Shown: positions 5,671 through 7,538 of the stretch, piece after piece
How the letters are laid out: every line of letters starts with the position of its first letter
Position numbering within the stretch: position 1 is the first letter of the stretch
From: Chloroflexia bacterium
Lineage (GTDB): Bacteria; Chloroflexota; Chloroflexia; Thermomicrobiales; JALYUS01
Length of the DNA: 7,538 nucleotides
Assembly: GCA_025928215.1 (NCBI GenBank)
Contig: JAICJW010000222.1
Coordinates: 1 to 7,538 of the forward strand
Direction of reading: 5' to 3'
Made by a program: the position numbers and the translations under genes
Notes under the pieces: generated by a model
The model's input: the letters and a program-made list of their open reading frames with translations, nothing else
What the model was told of the DNA's origin: nothing
Database searches by the model: none

Positions 5671-7101
5671 ATGTCAGATTCGCGTCATCGTGTGACACGA
5701 CGCGTTTTCCTGAGCGGCATCGCGAGCGGCGCGGCAGCCGCCATCCTCACGGCGTGCGGCGGCAGTAGCACCGCGACACCGGCAGCGACGACCGCCGCGA
5801 CGAAAGCCGGGACGGCAGGTACGCCCGCGGCGACGACCGGGAGTGCGGCGTCAAGCGCACCCGCCGCGACGACGAGCAGCGCCGCGACGACGGTACCCGC
5901 CGCCTCGGTGACGACGAGTGGGACGACCGCAGCGGGGAGCGCCGCCGCACCGAGCGGCCCTGTCGCCGGGACGATTCGCTTTGGCGCGGCGGTCTCGCTG
6001 ACTGGCGCGACCGCGAACGAGGGCAAACTGACGCAAGACGGCTACAACTTCTGGAAGAAGACTGTCAATGACGCGGGCGGTATGATGGTCGGCGGCCAGC
6101 GCTACATGGTAGATCTCAAATACTATGACGACGAGTCCAGCCCGGACACGAGCGCCAAATTGACCGAGAAACTGATCACCGAGGACAAAGTGAACTTCGT
6201 CCTCGGCCCCTACGGCACCGGCCCGACGCTCTCCGCCAGCGCGATCACTGAGAAGTACAAGATGCCGATGGTCGAGGCCAACGGCGCGGCGGAGGCGATC
6301 TTCAGCCGGGGCTTCAAATATGTCTTCTCCCCGATGACGCCTGCCAAATTCTACCTGCGCGGCATCCTCGATGCCTGCCTCGACAAAGACCCGACGATCA
6401 AGACGGTGGCTATCCTCGCCGACAACGACACCTTCTCCGTCGAGGTCGCGGACGGCACGCAGGCATACGCGAAGGAGAAGAACCTCAACGTCGTCTACTA
6501 TGAGAAAGTCCCGGCGGACACGAAGGATGTATCGGCGCAGCTAACGCAGATCAAGCCGAAGAATCCCGATCTCTTCCTTTCCTCCGGTCACTACGCTTCC
6601 GCCGCGCTGGTGATGAAGCAGTCGAAAGAGTTGAAGTTCAACCCGAAGGCATTCGGCTTCAGCGTCGGCCCCGCGCTACCGCAGTTCACCGATTCCCTCA
6701 AGGCGGACGCCGACTATGTTTTCGGTGGCACGCAGTGGACGCCCTCATTGAAGTACAAAGATGAGCAGTTCGGCACGGCAGCGGACTACGCGACGAAGTT
6801 CAAGGCGTTCGCGGGATACGATCCCGCCTACCAGAATGCCGAATCCACCTGCGGATGCCAGTGCTTCCAGCAAGCGATAACAAAGGCGGGGAGCCTCGAT
6901 ACCGAAAAGGTGCGGGACGCGCTGGCGACGCTCCAGTTCTCGTCCTTCTATGCGGATGTGAAGTTCGACAGCCGGGGGATCAACGTGGACAAGCCGATGG
7001 CCGCCGAGCAGATTCAAGGCGGGAAGAAAATCACCGTCTGGCCGAAAGCAGCGGCGAGCGGCGATATTAAGTACCCAACGCCCGCGTGGGACAAACGGTA
7101 A
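5671..7101 (+). CDS. ABC transporter substrate-binding lipoprotein, branched-chain amino acid (LivK/HAAT) type, Tat-exported
   Basis: A 476-residue binding protein that would deliver amino acids or related small solutes to the permease encoded next. The N terminus carries a twin-arginine motif, TRRVFLSG (residues 9-16), a short hydrophobic stretch and a lipobox, LTAC (26-29). The mature protein would therefore begin at lipidated C29 after Tat export as a folded protein. Residues 30-99 are a low-complexity Ala/Thr/Ser/Gly/Pro linker, long for the family, encoded by imperfect GCGACGAC-type repeats. From 101 on lies the type I periplasmic-binding (Peripla_BP_6) domain, with IRFGAAVSLTGATANEGK, NDAGGMMVGGQRYMVDLKYY, FVLGPYGTGPTLSASAITEK, VAILADNDTFS and IKPKNPDLFLSSGHYASAALVM. 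A Cys cluster C394-x-C396-x-C398 sits in ESTCGCQCFQQAI. The ATG at 5671 has GGAGAGG 7 bases upstream; upstream ATGs in frame (5620) are rejected. The ligand is not predictable: the family covers branched-chain amino acids, amides, urea and aromatic acids. Confidence 0.93.
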   Translation: MSDSRHRVTRRVFLSGIASGAAAAILTACGGSSTATPAATTAATKAGTAGTPAATTGSAASSAPAATTSSAATTVPAASVTTSGTTAAGSAAAPSGPVAGTIRFGAAVSLTGATANEGKLTQDGYNFWKKTVNDAGGMMVGGQRYMVDLKYYDDESSPDTSAKLTEKLITEDKVNFVLGPYGTGPTLSASAITEKYKMPMVEANGAAEAIFSRGFKYVFSPMTPAKFYLRGILDACLDKDPTIKTVAILADNDTFSVEVADGTQAYAKEKNLNVVYYEKVPADTKDVSAQLTQIKPKNPDLFLSSGHYASAALVMKQSKELKFNPKAFGFSVGPALPQFTDSLKADADYVFGGTQWTPSLKYKDEQFGTAADYATKFKAFAGYDPAYQNAESTCGCQCFQQAITKAGSLDTEKVRDALATLQFSSFYADVKFDSRGINVDKPMAAEQIQGGKKITVWPKAAASGDIKYPTPAWDKR

Positions 7102-7115
7102 ACCTCACCCCCCTA

Positions 7116-7149
7116 CCCCCTCTCCTTTGCCTGGGCAAAGGAGAGGGGG
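7116..7149 (+). repeat. 16-bp hairpin, left unit of the composite repeat (possible attenuator/RNA stabiliser)
   Basis: Arms 7116-7131 and 7134-7149 pair perfectly over 16 bp; in RNA the innermost pair would open, leaving a 4-base loop CUGG. No T-run follows, so full termination is unlikely. Such hairpins after binding-protein genes are known (for example the REP sequences of malE-malF) to protect the upstream mRNA end, so that more binding protein than permease is made. That this hairpin does so is inferred. Confidence 0.75.
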
Positions 7150-7204
7150 AGAGATACGGGGAACTGGAGACTGAAGGAAGACCACGATACTGCGGACAAG
7201 AAAC

Positions 7205-7238
7205 CCCCTCTCCTTTGCCACGCGGCAAAGGAGAGGGG
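7205..7238 (+). repeat. 15-bp hairpin, right unit of the composite repeat
   Basis: Arms 7205-7219 and 7224-7238 pair perfectly over 15 bp around a loop ACGC. The arm sequence is identical to that of the left hairpin, only the loop differing. It ends 17 bases before the permease ATG, so it would stand just upstream of that gene's ribosome-binding site. Confidence 0.75.
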
Positions 7239-7243
7239 CCGGG

Positions 7244-7251
7244 GGTGAGGT
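7244..7251 (+). promoter_or_regulatory. Ribosome-binding site of the permease gene, lying inside the repeat arm
   Basis: GGTGAGGT lies 4 bases before the ATG at 7256, and no other purine-rich site is nearer. All but its last base belongs to the right outer arm of the composite repeat (7241-7250). It could therefore pair with CCTCACCCCC at 7103-7112 and be hidden from ribosomes. Confidence 0.6.
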
Positions 7252-7255
7252 TTCA

Positions 7256-7538
7256 ATGGATTTTCTCCTGCACCCGGCCTTCTGGCCGCAGCAGATTATC
7301 AATGGGCTGCTGATCGGCGGCGTCTACGTGCTGGTCGGGTTGGGCTTCTCGATCGTCTGGGGCATCCTGAATATCGTCAATCTCGCGCATGGCGCCTTTA
7401 TCATGCTCGGCGCGTTCGTCACCTATTTTATCTGGGACGCGACGAACCTCGATCCGTTCCTCGTCCTGCCGATCGCCGCCGCGATCCTCTTTGTCGTCGG
7501 CTACGCGACGCAGGCGAGCATCATCAACTTCGTCGTAC
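7256..7538 (+). CDS. LivH-type ABC permease, branched-chain amino acid transporter (3' end outside window)
   Basis: The first 94 residues of a membrane permease that pairs with a LivM-type partner and LivG/LivF ATPases. The family signature is clear: IINGLLIGGVYVLVGLGFSI (residues 14-33), then GILNIVNLAHGAFIMLGAF (36-54), matching the G-I-x-N-x-x-x-x-AHG block of LivH proteins. Hydrophobic segments lie at about 14-35, 40-60 and 67-86. The ATG at 7256 begins MDFLLHPAFWPQQ, a normal length before the first segment. The frame is intact to the window edge. It follows the binding-protein gene by 154 bases in the same orientation, so the two belong to one transport operon despite the repeat between them. 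Confidence 0.93.
   Translation, partial: MDFLLHPAFWPQQIINGLLIGGVYVLVGLGFSIVWGILNIVNLAHGAFIMLGAFVTYFIWDATNLDPFLVLPIAAAILFVVGYATQASIINFVV

Larger units (their letters stand above)
7103..7250. repeat. Composite inverted repeat between the binding-protein and permease genes
   Basis: The outer arms CCTCACCCCC (7103-7112) and GGGGGTGAGG (7241-7250) are perfect complements. Just inside them sit two hairpins with the same stem sequence, CCCCTCTCCTTTGCC paired with GGCAAAGGAGAGGGG. The middle (7150-7203) shows no pattern I recognise. The whole looks like two facing copies of a C-rich dispersed element of the type common in Chloroflexota and some other genomes. It begins one base after the stop of the binding-protein gene and ends 5 bases before the permease start. 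Confidence 0.8.

Noticed and set aside
5764..5966. GCGACGAC-like repeats suggesting a satellite or CRISPR
   Set aside because: The units are irregular and keep the reading frame. They encode the Ala/Thr linker of the lipoprotein, with no equal repeats or spacers.
7086..7313. 75-codon open frame across the livK-livH junction, and its 65-codon antisense
   Set aside because: Most of each lies in the inverted repeat and both overlap the permease start in another frame.

Overview
The window is compact, GC-rich bacterial chromosome carrying ordinary housekeeping genes, with no phage, IS, CRISPR or RNA gene that I can see. I infer a member of the Chloroflexota (Thermomicrobia-like or an uncultured relative). 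The reasons are the SecA sequence with its insertion ahead of the AYAADITYGTNNE block, the Ala/Thr/Ser-rich linker of a Tat-type binding lipoprotein, and dispersed C-rich repeats of the CCTCACCCCC...CCCCTCTCC kind. Only the phylum-level guess is worth making, and it is an inference.

Left part, minus strand (1-2174). A calcineurin-like metallophosphoesterase (1449-2174) is followed by its own promoter-led unit. That unit is a single-domain universal stress protein (907-1371, GTG start) and two consecutive RCK/TrkA-N NAD-binding proteins (404-868 and 1-390, the second cut by the window edge). The last three genes are tightly packed and look like a potassium or cation channel regulatory unit.

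Middle, plus strand (2226-2776). A promoter with an extended -10 drives two small genes spaced by 4 bases, each with a good ribosome-binding site. The first is a 77-residue helical protein built on an exact 20-residue repeat. The second is a 70-residue single-pass membrane protein. I do not recognise either; they are the best candidates here for something undescribed. A perfect 15-bp hairpin closes the unit and separates it from the convergent secA.

secA (2784-5426, minus) encodes a full-length 880-residue preprotein translocase ATPase. Its C-terminal zinc-binding tail is altered: one metal ligand is replaced by Leu and extra cysteines follow.

Right part, plus strand (5568-7538). A divergent promoter drives an ABC transporter operon of the branched-chain amino acid (HAAT/Liv) type. 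It begins with a Tat-exported binding lipoprotein (5671-7101), followed by a 148-bp composite inverted repeat with two strong hairpins, then the LivH-type permease (7256 onward, cut by the edge). The right end of that repeat contains the permease's ribosome-binding site, and the left end could pair with it.

Four candidate promoters share the -10 heptamer CTAYACT, which supports the starts chosen here. All remaining open frames of length are shadows of these genes.
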